A DNA stretch of 64,000 bases from Paramecium tetraurelia. Taxonomy: Eukaryota; Ciliophora; Oligohymenophorea; Peniculida; Parameciidae. The notes under the pieces were generated by a model, which ran no database searches, had not been told where the DNA came from, and saw nothing but the letters and a program-made list of their open reading frames with translations. The stretch is taken from contig NW_001799001.1 in the NCBI RefSeq assembly GCF_000165425.1, positions 1 to 64,000 of the forward strand. Reading direction: 5' to 3'. The translations under genes were made by a program, and so were the position numbers. Positions 22,408 to 33,589 of this stretch are shown one piece after another. How positions within the stretch are numbered: the first letter of the stretch is position 1; the number at the start of each line of letters is the position of its first letter.

Positions 22408-22830
22408 TCAGGATATCATTTGTCTAAATACTGATTTAGTAATAGGTTGATCCTTAACATTAGTGTATTGGATCATAATCTTCATGTCTTGATCAGTCAA
22501 TCCGAATTTGTATTTCTAATTGGCTGCTTTTAATCCTTCGAAAGTGATTTTGCCTTTGCCTTATTCTAAGACTTCATAGATGCAGTCGAAGTTTTCAGGT
22601 TCAGACAATTCGAAGTTGAATTGTTATGAAAATTCGTCTTAATCCAATTTCTAATTTTTCCTCCTTTGTAATTTCTTTAATAATAAGGAGCATTGTTCTC
22701 CGCAGGCAGCTTCAACAACTGGGATAAAGTCTTCCACGATCAGTTTCTCCTCAAAAGCATCGACAAATTCTTAGTATAATTGTTACACTTCTGGTGTTTA
22801 TGAATAATCGAACTCTTTTTGTTAAAACAT
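22408..22830 (-). CDS. Calmodulin/centrin-like EF-hand protein, degenerate
   Basis: Intronless, 140 residues, ATG 22830, TGA 22408. Size and helix pattern are those of the calmodulin/centrin family (PEVQQLYQEFVDAF at the start, GLTDQDMKIMIQYTN near the end). The loops lack the usual Asp/Glu ligands; only one (EQGKGKITFEG) keeps the shape. It probably acts as a structural light chain rather than a calcium sensor. Paramecium has a very large family of such small proteins in its contractile and cortical networks. Confidence 0.65.
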
Positions 22831-22878
22831 TGCTTATAATAATTAAATATTTAGATATCATGAATAAATATTCACCTG

Positions 22879-24246
22879 ATGGCCTAGTAAATTTATAATA
22901 AATTGTAATAGAAATGCCTTTTAGGTGCAGTGTTAGTAAAGGCAGGATAAGCACTATTAATGACATGGGGAAAGTCTAATGTTTATTATTATTCATATTT
23001 CAAAATGAATGATCCTGACTTGTCAGTTGCCTACAACACATTACCAATCGCATTAATGGGTATACCATTGGCAGCGGCATCAGTCTATTCATTAAAGATC
23101 GCTGATAGAATAGGCTATGAGAAACTAATAAAGATCACGACATCATTATAATTTTTGTCATTCCTCCTAGCGTTACACGCTAACTCTTATTTGGAGTTCA
23201 TAATATTTTATTTGGGTTTTATTGGCTTAGGATACGCATTAATGGCATTTCCATTGTTGAAATGCTTATGGAGTCACTTTTCAGAGGAGGAAGGAATGGT
23301 CACAGGCATTTTATTTGGAGTATTTGGATTCGCCACTTTTTTCTATCTGTTGTTGGTTACATATATAGTGAATCCCAATAACGAATAAGCCACTCTATCA
23401 GTAATGGTTTATTTATTACATAGATGTAAGTAGGTTCATAGTAGTATCTGTATTTCTCTGAGCACGTTGCAGTTAACACACATGAAGCCATTAAGTATGC
23501 TGGATTCATAGCAGGTACTTTAAGTGTCTGTGGCAGTCTATTAATAAACTAAAGAAAATTGGAAGGGGCAGAAGAGTAGGAATTATAGATTTTGACCAGT
23601 GAAATCTAGAACATTAAAATTGCTTCAAATGATCCTCTTTTGCAAGTGGTCAGAACTCCCTAATTCAAAATAATTCTGGGATCTTACTTTACTGTTTTCT
23701 TTTTTGAAGTAACATTGGGATTAAACTATAAAACATATGTTCTACAAAAGGTAGATATATATTTATAGTTTAAGAGATTAATAATGATCAATTGATTACA
23801 TGGGTTGACACACTTGGAATCATTCTTGGATCAATTGCTAATTTCGTCTTTGGTAAGATGGCTGATTCGATTACATTCACTGTCTTACTCCACAAATTAT
23901 TGATAATGATGAGTATAATAGCTGTAATGATTCCGATTTCTTTGAATATTTCAAAAGATTTATTCATTATTGGTAAGTTTCTCATCTAAACATAGATTAT
24001 CTATTATTATCCATTGTATCAAAAGGAATTATAGTAATCTTAGGTCCAGGATTACTGTAGATTTTTGGCAAGAAAACAGGTGCAGATATACTCCCAATAG
24101 TCAATTTTAGTGGATTGTTAGGCTTCATTATATCAGCTCTCTCAATATTGCTAATAGTCCCAATGTTGAGATTTGATGGCACATTCATTTTCCAAGGTTT
24201 ATTGATCGGATTAGCTGCCTATAGTACTAAAAAGCTCAATTAATGA
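22879..24246 (+). CDS. Major facilitator transporter, oxalate/formate-antiporter-like
   Basis: About 440 residues with twelve hydrophobic segments. Matches the OFA/nodulin-like MFS pattern: TWGKSNVYYYSYF after the first helix, LPIALMGIPLAAASVY, GYALMAFPLLKCLWSHF with the following EEGMVTGILFG, and LGPGLLQIFGKKTGADILP in the second half. Two 23-bp introns are clear. Near 23,750 the frame slips by one base (after YKTYVLQK, before EINNDQLITW): the GTA...TAG and GTA...AAG candidates there are 18 and 24 bp and neither restores the frame. So this copy may carry a frameshift. Substrate cannot be told from sequence. Confidence 0.68.
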
Positions 24247-24302
24247 ATGATTATAATAATATCCATTTATTACAACTAAAATTTAAAATAAATAAAATAA
24301 TC

Positions 24303-25036
24303 ATGAGTAATTATGTGATCAGTGCAGCAGATCAACTAATCATTCAATCAGGTAGAATCAACTATCCAACTCCTAGGAACACCATTTAATTGTGAAATTG
24401 TACATCCAGGTAAATCTTGTGAAATGAACATTTTATCTAAGTATTATTGGAAATAACTTATTAAAGTCTTCCTCGAATTATGAGATCCAATTCTAAAGTG
24501 TACTTGCCAGTTCATCTGATCCCATTTCTACTTTACAAGCGAAAATAATTCATGAAGAAGTAACAATAATACCCTTAACCAAATAGTCCTTTATCAACAT
24601 TGGGCAGAGCACTTGTTTCATATTTTAAGAGCATATGTTTCCTCTCCTTTATGGTTCAAATCCTCCGTTACAATTGGTGCAAACAAAAAAATCTCCTTAA
24701 AAAGGTTGATCCATTTGTTCCATTGTCTGGTGGTTTCATAAGCTCATTTGCTCTTCTTCTTGAGTCTAATACTAGGTATTTTTGGAATCTAAATGTAGAG
24801 CAATGGAAATTTGTTTAAGCATTGTTCCGAGATTTTGCGAAACAATTATAAACCTATTAAAGAGCAGGGGGAAGATGATAGACATTCCTCGAGGGGATGT
24901 TATTGTTTTCTCATTTGTTATCGCCATCATCCATTACTATTATTAACATGATGTAATATAGCTTGTTTAACAATAGCCAAAATCTTTAAAAAACACATAT
25001 TACAAAGTATTTGAAAAAATATGGGGAATAAATTGA
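24303..25036 (+). CDS. TMEM135-like membrane protein
   Basis: Predicted 217 residues with introns of 25, 32 and 23 bp. It matches the TMEM135 family in order: KVYLPVHLIPFLLYKRK, a cysteine-rich membrane stretch (SICFLSFMVQILRYNW), PLSGGFISSFALLLESNTR, then IVPRFCETIINLLKSRG and RGDVIVFSFVIAIIHYYYQH. The third intron is what brings the last two motifs into one frame. TMEM135 proteins act in lipid and mitochondrial/peroxisomal dynamics. The copy is shorter than the animal protein (about 450 residues), covering its C-terminal half. Confidence 0.8.
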
Positions 25037-25275
25037 TTCTATAATTTGTATTTATTGGAATAAACATTATTCATTCGTTTTATTTGTTGATTTAGATAGC
25101 TTGTACATTTGTGCTTAAATGAGGGTGAGTTAATATTTGTAAAAATTGTCAAACACTAATAAAATTTAATTATAATATTTTTAATAATTTTATTTCATAT
25201 TACATTGCTAAGTATTCAATGCTTTCCATGAAATAATTCATTTCTAAAGATAATTTATGTATAAATATTTATTCA

Positions 25276-27086
25276 TCAATTTAAGATTCTTTATTTTGTT
25301 TTTTGAATGTACTTAATTACCTTTAGATCTTAAAGTTTTTCACATTTCTTGTGTTTTTTTAATTTCTCATGTTGCAATTTCATCATTGCTATTTTTTCCT
25401 GTATTTTTTTATGTTGCTTTTTGCCATTATACACATAATCCACAGTCGATCCATTTTATTGATTATGAGAATTGGATGATTCTATGTTCAACCCGACAAT
25501 GAACTCATCCAAAAGTTGTCTGCTATCTACTATTCTGTTATTTGGTTCAGGATTTATTTGCACCTTCAATTTGAGTTGCTGTTTCAATTCACACGTTGTC
25601 TCTCCCACATAATTGCTACACAACAATTTTGAGCATTAAACTCTATCAGCCTGTATAAGACATCTCAACTGTGCAATGTGATATTTCATGTAAACTATGT
25701 CTTCATCATCAATATAACAATCTGGACAATAAATTACCCAATCTTTAATGAATTAAAAGAATATAAAGATTTCCTTATAGCATTTGGTGCAAATCAATAC
25801 ATCCTTCGAGGATATAAATAATTTAAACTGAGTTGGATTACTTTTAGATAATTAACGTTCAAGTTCTTGATCTATAAAATATGTCAAATACTCCCTTAAA
25901 ATGGGTAATTTCTCATGGATGAAGATATCCAAGAATAAATTTCTGATTGCTATCACACTCCAAAGTTTGAAATTATCATTCCTAATTTGTCTCAAGAATA
26001 TTTGTTGCATAGAGAAATCATCCATCATTAAAAAGTTGAATGAAGTGTGTATTGAATTTCCTATATTCTTAGCTTAAAAGAAGCTTCCAGCCCCAATTAT
26101 CAAGATATCCCCTTACTTTTAGATTACTTACTTAACAGGTATTTTGTTTTGTAGGAAATACGTAATATTTACATACCATCTTCCCTCCTTCTTATACAAA
26201 TCAGGAATTATTTTCAACAACTAATCCACATGGCATGCATCGATAATGGTCCATAAGCAATCTCCTGGTCCATGATTTATATTGATTTAACTCATACCTT
26301 AAAAATCCTATTATCCTCCAATCCAACAATTGGCAGCTCTCATATATATTTCTGGTACGTTTGCTCCTTTACAGTTCTATCTCAAATACTTCAATCCGTT
26401 GTTTAATAAAAAGAATTTTGGAAAGAAATCAAACAGTCTTTATATTTCATCCTTCCAGTTCTCCATGTCTACATTTACTGCCTAATAAACTTTGTCCTTC
26501 CTATAATTAGTATTATTTAAAAGAAATGCAATCGGATCCTCAACATAATCTTTGTATTACTAGATTGACATTGTAAAAGCCTAATAAAAATCCCCTTCCT
26601 TTGCCTCGATTGTGTCTGTGAATGGGTTTTGAGCTCTTATATCTATTTTTTGGTTTTTATGATGTTTGACCAAATCTGAGAATGTGAATAGATCTTTATT
26701 GAGTTTATCTATTACGTCTTATGGCATTGACCATAAAATTGCTTAATCTTTTTTGAGCCACTTTTCTGGTGATTCCGTGAAACAATCAAGGGCTTTGTCA
26801 ATTTCAACATAGGCACATCTTTACAAATACTACCCATCAACATTTGTTTTATTCAATTCAAAATTTAATAAGTATTTACAAAACAAATTCAGAAACTCTT
26901 GCTTCTCTTAGCTTTGAAATACATTATACTATTCCGAGTAATACTATATATGGTGTCTTATGATACTTTAATAAACCCGCCTTTTTGCTAAATATTTTCG
27001 TATAATTCTATTAATTCTTAGGATTACAATAACTCTAATTCTTTGCTTGTCGGTCTGAAATTGCTCTTTACAAAGTCAACGTACAT
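25276..27086 (-). CDS. KDM6/UTX-like JmjC protein lacking iron ligands
   Basis: Predicted 595 residues with one 23-bp intron. The JmjC region (about 150-380) follows UTX closely: INHGPGDCLW matches the NIGPGDCEW strand, then QKQGDILIIGAGS matches QRPGDLVWINAGT. At the iron site the His-x-Glu of UTX is Gln-x-Asp (GGQQD, the first Gln a TAA codon) and the distal His is Phe (AGSFFQ). So two of three iron ligands are lost and the third is conservative. The GATA-like zinc domain after it is intact: ICTKC and YCPDC. It should bind its partner or histone tail without demethylating. A basic coiled tail ends it. Confidence 0.82.
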
Positions 27087-27335
27087 CTCTAATAATGAAA
27101 TAATTATTAAAGCTCATCATCCATTTTTCATTCTAATATTTAGGAAAAATAATATCAAGTATCAATATAAATTGATTCTTCGTTTTTCAAGCAATAAAAA
27201 TAGCGCCGATTAGAGAAAGCCATTCCCCAATGACATGAGCACCTCACACAAAATTATGTACATTAGAGCAAGATTAATTAGTAAAAATAATTATATACAT
27301 CTATATTTGAATATATATTTAATAGAATCTGATTC
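27087..27335. ncRNA. GC-richer block in a spacer, weak non-coding RNA candidate
   Basis: Inside the 250-bp spacer between the JmjC and calcineurin genes, about 27,195-27,262 is clearly GC-richer than its flanks and has no coding frame on either strand. Such compact blocks in AT-rich spacers are often small RNA genes. I could not fit a tRNA cloverleaf, a snoRNA box pair or a spliceosomal RNA to it. It may simply be unusual spacer. Confidence 0.15.
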
Positions 27336-29101
27336 TCATTTCTTCTTTGGCTATTGGGTATTATTACTGGGTTTTTTTATGGCTATAGATTGTTAAGGAA
27401 CTTGTGCTTAAGAAGGCATCTTCTCATTAACTATATCAGCAGTTTTGGCGACATTGAAATCAGCAAGTGCTACAATGATCATACATTTTACCATCAGAAA
27501 TAGCTGTTTTACCAGCTGATAGTATACCTTTAGGTAATCTTTTATCAGGACAAGCTCCTTTTAACTTCATAACACTTTCACTTTCTTCTCTAAGTGTTTT
27601 TTGAAGCTTCATCATGGTTGCCACGAATTTCAACTTATTCTTCAACTTCTCAGTACCTAATCAAATAATAAAAAAGTCATTTACTTTTTCCAGTCGAGCC
27701 ACCTGATTACTGTTTATTAAACTGCTTATTCTGACCTGTCATCTATTTGAATTGCTCAATATCCTCTTGGTTAACGTCATCATCGTCATCACCTTGATCT
27801 CCTGCCTAAATGAGATTGTATAGCATTTCAGTAATCTTCTCAGCCACAAAAGGTATTGACCAAGTAAAAATGTCCATGAAGTTCGGTAGTAAATATGGGT
27901 GCGGAGTATACTAGAATTATTAAATATTTAGAGTATTGTTCTATTGGTTTCACTAGTAATTGTTACTTCGAATTTAATAACTGCTCCTCTGTTATTATAA
28001 ACGTCACAATAATTGGGGGCACTGAAGATGGTGATCACGACAGGGAAATCTTACCCTCCATTCCATCGATGCATCTTATATCCATCAAGTTGTGCCTATA
28101 CACTCTATAGAACTCAATTACTTCATGAGCTCTGATGATGCTTATGAGACTGTTTCTTTACAAGAACTTCATGCTGGCATCTATCCCAAAGAACCAACTA
28201 CAACCACGAACCTCGTTGCTTTTCCATTGTCCATCCAAGTTTCCTTAATCATGATCCACTGGATCGCTCCATAGTAGATCGCAAAAGAGGCCACTTCGAG
28301 GTGGTTCGTGGTATCTATCCAATTTTTTGATGTCTTCTATCTAAAAATAAGCATAAAAATTACTGATTTTAAATCTGGGGAGATTCCACCATGAATTGCA
28401 ATAAACTTTGAATTTATTATACATGCCAAGGGGAATAAATCAAAAGAATCCATCAACATCTCGTAGGTTTCCTAATCATATTTGTAAAGACCTATGATTA
28501 CATTAGTAAGTACATTCATCTTTAAAATTAAAAAATGCTGTCAGTTATCTGCATTCATGATTGCCTCTTAAAAAATAAATAGTATTGGGATAATTAAGTT
28601 TTATCGCATAAAGTAAAATGACTACTTCAATTGAATAGGAGCCTCTGTCGACGAAATCTCCCAGAAAGAGATATCTAATAATATTAAGTTGTGTTACTTC
28701 GTCGTTTCTGGGTTGCCACCGACTTTCGGTTCCAATAATTTCAGTAAGTCATAATATTGTCTATTTATATTTGAGAATGTACCCATGGATATCACCAACA
28801 ACAGTAAGTGGATCTTGCAAATATAGAACATTTCCCTCATTTTCTAACAATCAAAATGTCACCTTACTCAATAATTTATTGCAATCAGCTACCAATTTAA
28901 ATAATTCCTCTTTTGCGATTCTTCCTTCCCTTTGAAGGTGATCTTTCAATAATTTCCAATCAGGTTTGTCTAAATAATTTAATTTTGTGACATACTCTTT
29001 AATTTATCTGGAAACATCAGATTTTTTGAGAGTGGTCGATGAGGAGGAGGCTTAAGAGTCTTCACCTATCGATCATTCACAGGGTCTTTGAGAACATCCA
29101 T
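27336..29101 (-). CDS. Calcineurin A (protein phosphatase 2B catalytic subunit)
   Basis: All phosphatase motifs are present: [40 protein letters not shown] and [10 protein letters not shown]. Then comes the calcineurin-B-binding helix, a calmodulin-binding-type basic stretch ([19 protein letters not shown]) and the autoinhibitory tail ([16 protein letters not shown]), the last visible only after splicing. Nine introns of 22-28 bp are needed downstream of residue 40. This enzyme is the calcium/calmodulin-activated Ser/Thr phosphatase; in Paramecium it acts in exocytosis and signalling. The N-terminus is unresolved: ATG 29101 does not reach the core frame with any GT...AG intron, so the true start may lie slightly upstream. 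Confidence 0.9.
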
Positions 29102-29146
29102 TGATATTTATATATAATATTTATTATTATTAATACTTATTCTTCA

Positions 29147-29872
29147 TCAGATGCTCAACTTTTACAATTCTGATCTCAATTTATTCACTCTTGACAACAA
29201 AGAGCAATCCAGGAACTTGTTTCCTGAATACATTTGTAACCCTCCCAAAATGGATGCATCAACTTTGTATTGAACTGAAAATTGCATATTAGGACTTGAT
29301 TCCTTCAAAGCCTAAATTACTTGTGATCTATATTAAATAGCTGTACATGCATACCTTTGCTCTTCGGATAAGTTTTCAGCTGAAATAATAGTGATATTTT
29401 CTTCCTTATTAAAGATTCTATAATATTCAATGAATTTATCGGCTGTCTTGGTTAAATAGAAGATTCTTTGGCTATCAATCATGGAGTTCAACAAATTCTG
29501 AGTTACCTCATGAAATCCTTCCTATTTTATTATGAGTTTCTTCACTTACCTTTGTAAGAGCTTGAATCACATTTCTTTATTGATTTCTCTTGTAGGCTGA
29601 GTTCAACAAAAAGCCTGCAAATACTGGACTCTTGTCAGCCAACTCCTTTAAGTATTTCATGTCCTATAACACCAAATGAAGTGCCTCTCTTTATGATGCT
29701 ATTGAGAATAACACTCCTGCATATTTTCCCTATACGGTATCTTCAAAAGTGGGAGGCTTGTGTCCTAAAATCACTCTCTCATGACGATACCTGGAACTGA
29801 TTTGATTTCAGCCTCAGCCTTGGTGGGGGCAACTGAATATCTGAAACAAGCTCTTTGAATAATTTTAAACAT
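29147..29872 (-). CDS. Mitochondrial ATP synthase OSCP (delta) subunit
   Basis: Predicted 223 residues, two introns (26 and 28 bp). The N-terminus (MFKIIQRACFRYSVA) is a mitochondrial targeting peptide. The body has the six-helix OSCP domain and the C-terminal strand motif ILGGLQMYSGNKFLDCSLLS, matching the family's ILGGLxxxxGDxxxDxS signature, then a final helix with SRVNKLRSELQKL. OSCP is the stalk-to-head connector of F1Fo ATP synthase. Its TGA (29147-29149) overlaps an ATG that would be an alternative start for the calcineurin gene. Confidence 0.85.
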
Positions 29873-29882
29873 TATTTAATTA

Positions 29883-31251
29883 ATGATTTTATCAACTAGG
29901 ATTCTTTAGTGCTTTTCATCTGAAAAGAAGATCCTCAGATTCATCAAAACCTGTAGTAGTCCCAAAGAAATCTACTAGACCTATCACAAAAATTAAGAAC
30001 ATTTTACACCTTTGTTATTTCTTGAGGCTTTGAAACATATGAACACAAATCCAGTCAGAAAGAGATTCGATCTCAATGACGACGCTGCCTTCTATGATGA
30101 ACTAACAGAAGTATTCAAGTAGGTGCCTATGCAGGAAAAATGGAGATTTTGTAAAATTTATAATCTTATTATTAGATAGATGTGCAAGTTGCCAAAATCG
30201 GAAGAAACAAATAATTAATCAAATAATACGGCAGTGACTTGACATGCATCAGAGTCAAATAAATAGCCATCCTATTGTGGGGTTATCATAAGAATGGTAT
30301 CAAGAAGCCCAGACTTGTGATTCATTTGATTGATCAATTACAATAGAATTTAGATTCCCTCATCCCAGTCTCAGAGAAACCTGAAGAATTGACAACTCCA
30401 AAAGAAAATTCAAAACCAGAAAGTCTAGAAGAAAACGAAATCAATTAATCTGATGAGGATGAGGACTTCTTAGAATAACAATTGGAGGAGGATTTGCAAT
30501 CTGAAAAAAGAGTGCTTAGAGACTACAGATTCAAATTCAAAGACTTGGTTCTCATTATATGGGCTATCCAAGATATCAGGTTAGATGCTAGTGCAATATT
30601 GATATACACATTTAAATTAGCCATAAATAATTTTAATAAAAAAGAGTTAATAACTAATAGATCATTAATTCTACTCTTGCAAGCAACTCTCAACATCAAA
30701 GAGAATAAATAAATCAATGCTGTACTTATTTTAATTTAAAATAGTATCAAAAACTTGTCATCCAAAATCTAGCTGAATAAGACCTCTCCAACGAAGGCAT
30801 ACTACAGCTACTATTGCTCTTAAGAACCTTAGGCTAATTGAAGCTAAGTCCAGAATTTGCTTAGAAATTGGCCTATATTATGCTCAAAAACCAAGAGAAA
30901 TCCAATCAGCCCTTTTCTTCAAAGTTTGCATCCATTATGATTTGGAATTTGAATAAGTAAGTCCTATTTTGATTTATTCAAAGACTTGGCATTACAGACA
31001 CAGATATTTACAACAAACTGGGACTACATTTAACAAAAAGCAATGAGTTCAAAGCTATGGATATCAGTTAAGCCATTTTGATTTATTCCCTCCAACAAAC
31101 AAAATCTCCTTAATATTAATAATATTAATTCATTTTGAGATCATTAATAAGCAAAGGGAATATGATTAAATTAGACCCAAGAAGTCAAAGCATTATTAAA
31201 GAATCTTTAGAGTAATATTAACCTCATTTGATCAAATTATTAAAAAAATGA
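29883..31251 (+). CDS. Mitochondrial alpha-helical protein (FASTK/RAP-like), hypothetical
   Basis: Predicted 427 residues after three introns (29, 29, 27 bp). The start MILSTRILQCFSSEKK is a good mitochondrial presequence. The rest is leucine-rich helices in repeated pairs (for example GILQLLLLLRTLGQLKL, KLAYIMLKNQEK), with an acidic Glu/Ser spacer near residues 145-190. The pattern recalls FAST-kinase-domain or PPR-like RNA-handling proteins of mitochondria, but no RAP domain is clear. Shares its promoter region (10 bp) with the divergent OSCP gene, also mitochondrial. Confidence 0.6.
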
Positions 31252-31579
31252 GTTCATATGTTTATATATATTTCAAATATATTCAACAAATAGTATAAAT
31301 ATATATTATATGCACTAGAATACTAGTCTAATTTAATGAAAGTCCCATACTATTAAAAATAATATTGCTTAATTTATAAAGGTTAATTTTTAATAATATT
31401 CATTATTTGATAGTCAAATTCATAAATTTATAATTTTGATAACATTCTAATTCTAATTCATGAATAATATTGAATGATAGATATTCAGAATTTATGATTA
31501 AATAAATATAACAATTGATCATCATTCTATAATAACAAATTTAAAATCATTAATAAGAAAGAATTTTAAATTCAACATC
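31252..31579. other. AT-rich spacer
   Basis: No frame with protein-like composition on either strand. Rich in A/T runs and TATA-like repeats. Downstream of one plus-strand gene and ahead of a possible membrane-protein gene. Confidence 0.6.
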
Positions 31580-32544
31580 TTCTTTTAAGTTATCTGTGTT
31601 TTATTTTCATTTCATCTATCAATTTCATTACTCCTTAATTATTTTAGGAATATTCATTGTGAAAAGTGTTGGCATTCCTTATCTTTTTTTATCTGTTTTA
31701 TATTAGATTAAATGGATTTGATATCTTATCTAATTTGAGATTGTCCAAACTATTTTTTGGAGAAATCTATTAAGAAATGCTAGGTAGAGTATTATTTTTC
31801 TTCATCTTTTTGTCCTAATTTAAAAACAGATAACGTACAATTATAGACAAGGGAGTCAAATACATGACAGGTTATTTTTTATTCGTTATTTTTCTCAACA
31901 TCTTCTCCATATAGAGTGAGACTTATCGTTTTTTTGTACTAGAATTTTAACTATTTATTATTGTGCTGAAATGTTCATTATTGAATGATAGTTTCTCCTT
32001 TATTGAGTCTACTTCAAAACAATCTGTAGCATTTCGTCTAAATTTTATACTCTATTTCTTAACCTTATTATGTTATCAGATGCATTGGGAGACTTAGGAG
32101 ACCTGTGAGAATGCGCTGATTAAATTATCATCGTCCCTCGTTTAACATTCGTTTAAGGATTTCGGAGAAATTATTACAGATATCTCATTTTTTTGTGTTT
32201 TCGAATTTGCTCTGATTTATAAAAAACCAAAAACTAGGCTGCATATCCAGCTATTCTAAAGCGCTTAAAAACTCTTTTCCTTCTTGTATAACTTAGAAAA
32301 AAAATAGAATTTTGACATACGCTGACTCAAATGTTGAAATTTAACTCCATATTTTACTCTAAAACTAGCTCATCTTTCCGCATTACCCACAATTACAACT
32401 TGTATTACATTTCTTTGTCTCATTTTGACTTTGATTCTTTATCAGAAATCTTTCAAGATCATTATATCTGGCAGTTTTCAACCTATTCTTAGTTTCTTTG
32501 GAAATACTTTTTGTGTACTTCAATTGAAAAGCTTATCTAGGTGA
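31580..32544 (+). CDS. Possible polytopic membrane protein, model incomplete
   Basis: On the plus strand one frame stays open in the ciliate code from about 31,680 to 32,330 and encodes several strongly hydrophobic helices (FFIFLSQF, YFLFVIFLNIFS, NFILYFLTLLCYQ) separated by charged loops. After one or two unclear joins a C-terminal part follows (SGSFQPILSFFGNTFCVLQLKS) up to TGA 32542-32544. A credible start ATG could not be placed: upstream frames meet TGA. Likely a seven-helix-type membrane protein, or a gene recently inactivated at its start. Family not recognised. Confidence 0.42.
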
Positions 32545-32865
32545 AATTAACCTAATCCCATGAACAATCTAATACCTCGAAGTACTTAAAAGTAACTTTT
32601 ATTATGTCTATTATTTCATTTTAAACTAATATAATAATAAATCAATTAAAATATATAAAATTAGACATAATCTGATGTTCTAGGTTGAAATTAAATTAGA
32701 TTAAAGCTTATGTTATTGAGTTATTTCAGCCTTTCTAGATTTATAAGACTTAAGTGTTACTCATATAACATTAATTTAAATTTAAATTACAACTTAATAC
32801 ACAGTGGATAATAAATTAAATAAAAATAATTGTTAGTACGGGCTAAAGAATATTAATGATATGAA

Positions 32866-33449
32866 TCAATTAGATATTAAAATATCATTTTGCTTCTTCT
32901 GTTATTAAAATGGAGCCAGTTCCTTTTAATTAAGAAAAGTGTCATACCTTTACCAATAGATCTATTTCTTCACGAAGCGAATCAAATGTGGTTTAAGTTT
33001 CAACTCTTTGCTTGCAAAAGTCTTCATTGAGTTATCTAATTCACATAGAAGTGTACTTTAAATGCTATCTGAGTCTCTTATTTTCATCATTGACTTATTT
33101 GTATTTTGTGGTTAGCTTTTGGTGTTTAAGTTTGTCAGTCTCTGATAAGGCTTAAGGGTCATTCATGATTTTCTCCAGTTCACAATTAAGTGCCTATAAA
33201 GATTCTTTACATTTTTAATATGATGCTTAAAGTGAACGATTATCTTCCATTAACTTTTCTAAGTCTTGCAAATTAAAAGCTTAAGATGATCCAATTAATC
33301 TTACAATTTTAGATTAATCTAACACAAAACTCCTTGCCTATTTTTGATGGAATTTCAAATAATTCGTAAGATTAAGATGATATACACAGAGTTTACTTTA
33401 AGAGTTTATCCTTAATGCTTTATTAAATATCATACAATCTGATTTTCAT
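32866..33449 (-). CDS. Coiled-coil protein, 170 residues
   Basis: Start ATG 33449, three introns (25, 21 and 25 bp; two end AAG), TGA 32866; spliced length divides by three. After a short basic head (MKIRLYDIQQSIKDKLL) most of the protein is one coiled coil: LEKLMEDNRSLQASYQKCKE, LNCELEKIM, KLTTKYKQVNDENKRLRQHLK, LNEDFCKQRVETQTTFDSL. No other domain. Such small coiled-coil proteins are common in the ciliate cortex and basal bodies; the specific role is unknown. Confidence 0.65.
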
Positions 33450-33589
33450 GTCTAACCTAAAAGGCTGGTAACAGAATAGAAACGTAAATTCCTTCAGGCA
33501 TTAATATTATAATTATGTTAATTATTAAAATTATATGCACTATTGAGATTAAATGAATAGATGATCTAAAACAATATAATTAATAACAT

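Noticed and set aside
27195-27262. Loose similarity to a U6 snRNA central segment (GATTAG...CC...GACA)
   Set aside because: The ACAGAGA box and the 3-prime stem are missing, so only a generic non-coding candidate is kept.
29140-29150. Overlapping stop-start TGATG between OSCP and calcineurin as a sign of an operon
   Set aside because: Paramecium genes are transcribed singly and the upstream calcineurin start is itself doubtful.
31580-32544. Resemblance of the orphan membrane protein end to insect gustatory-receptor tails
   Set aside because: Only a few aromatic and Leu residues agree; too weak to report as homology.
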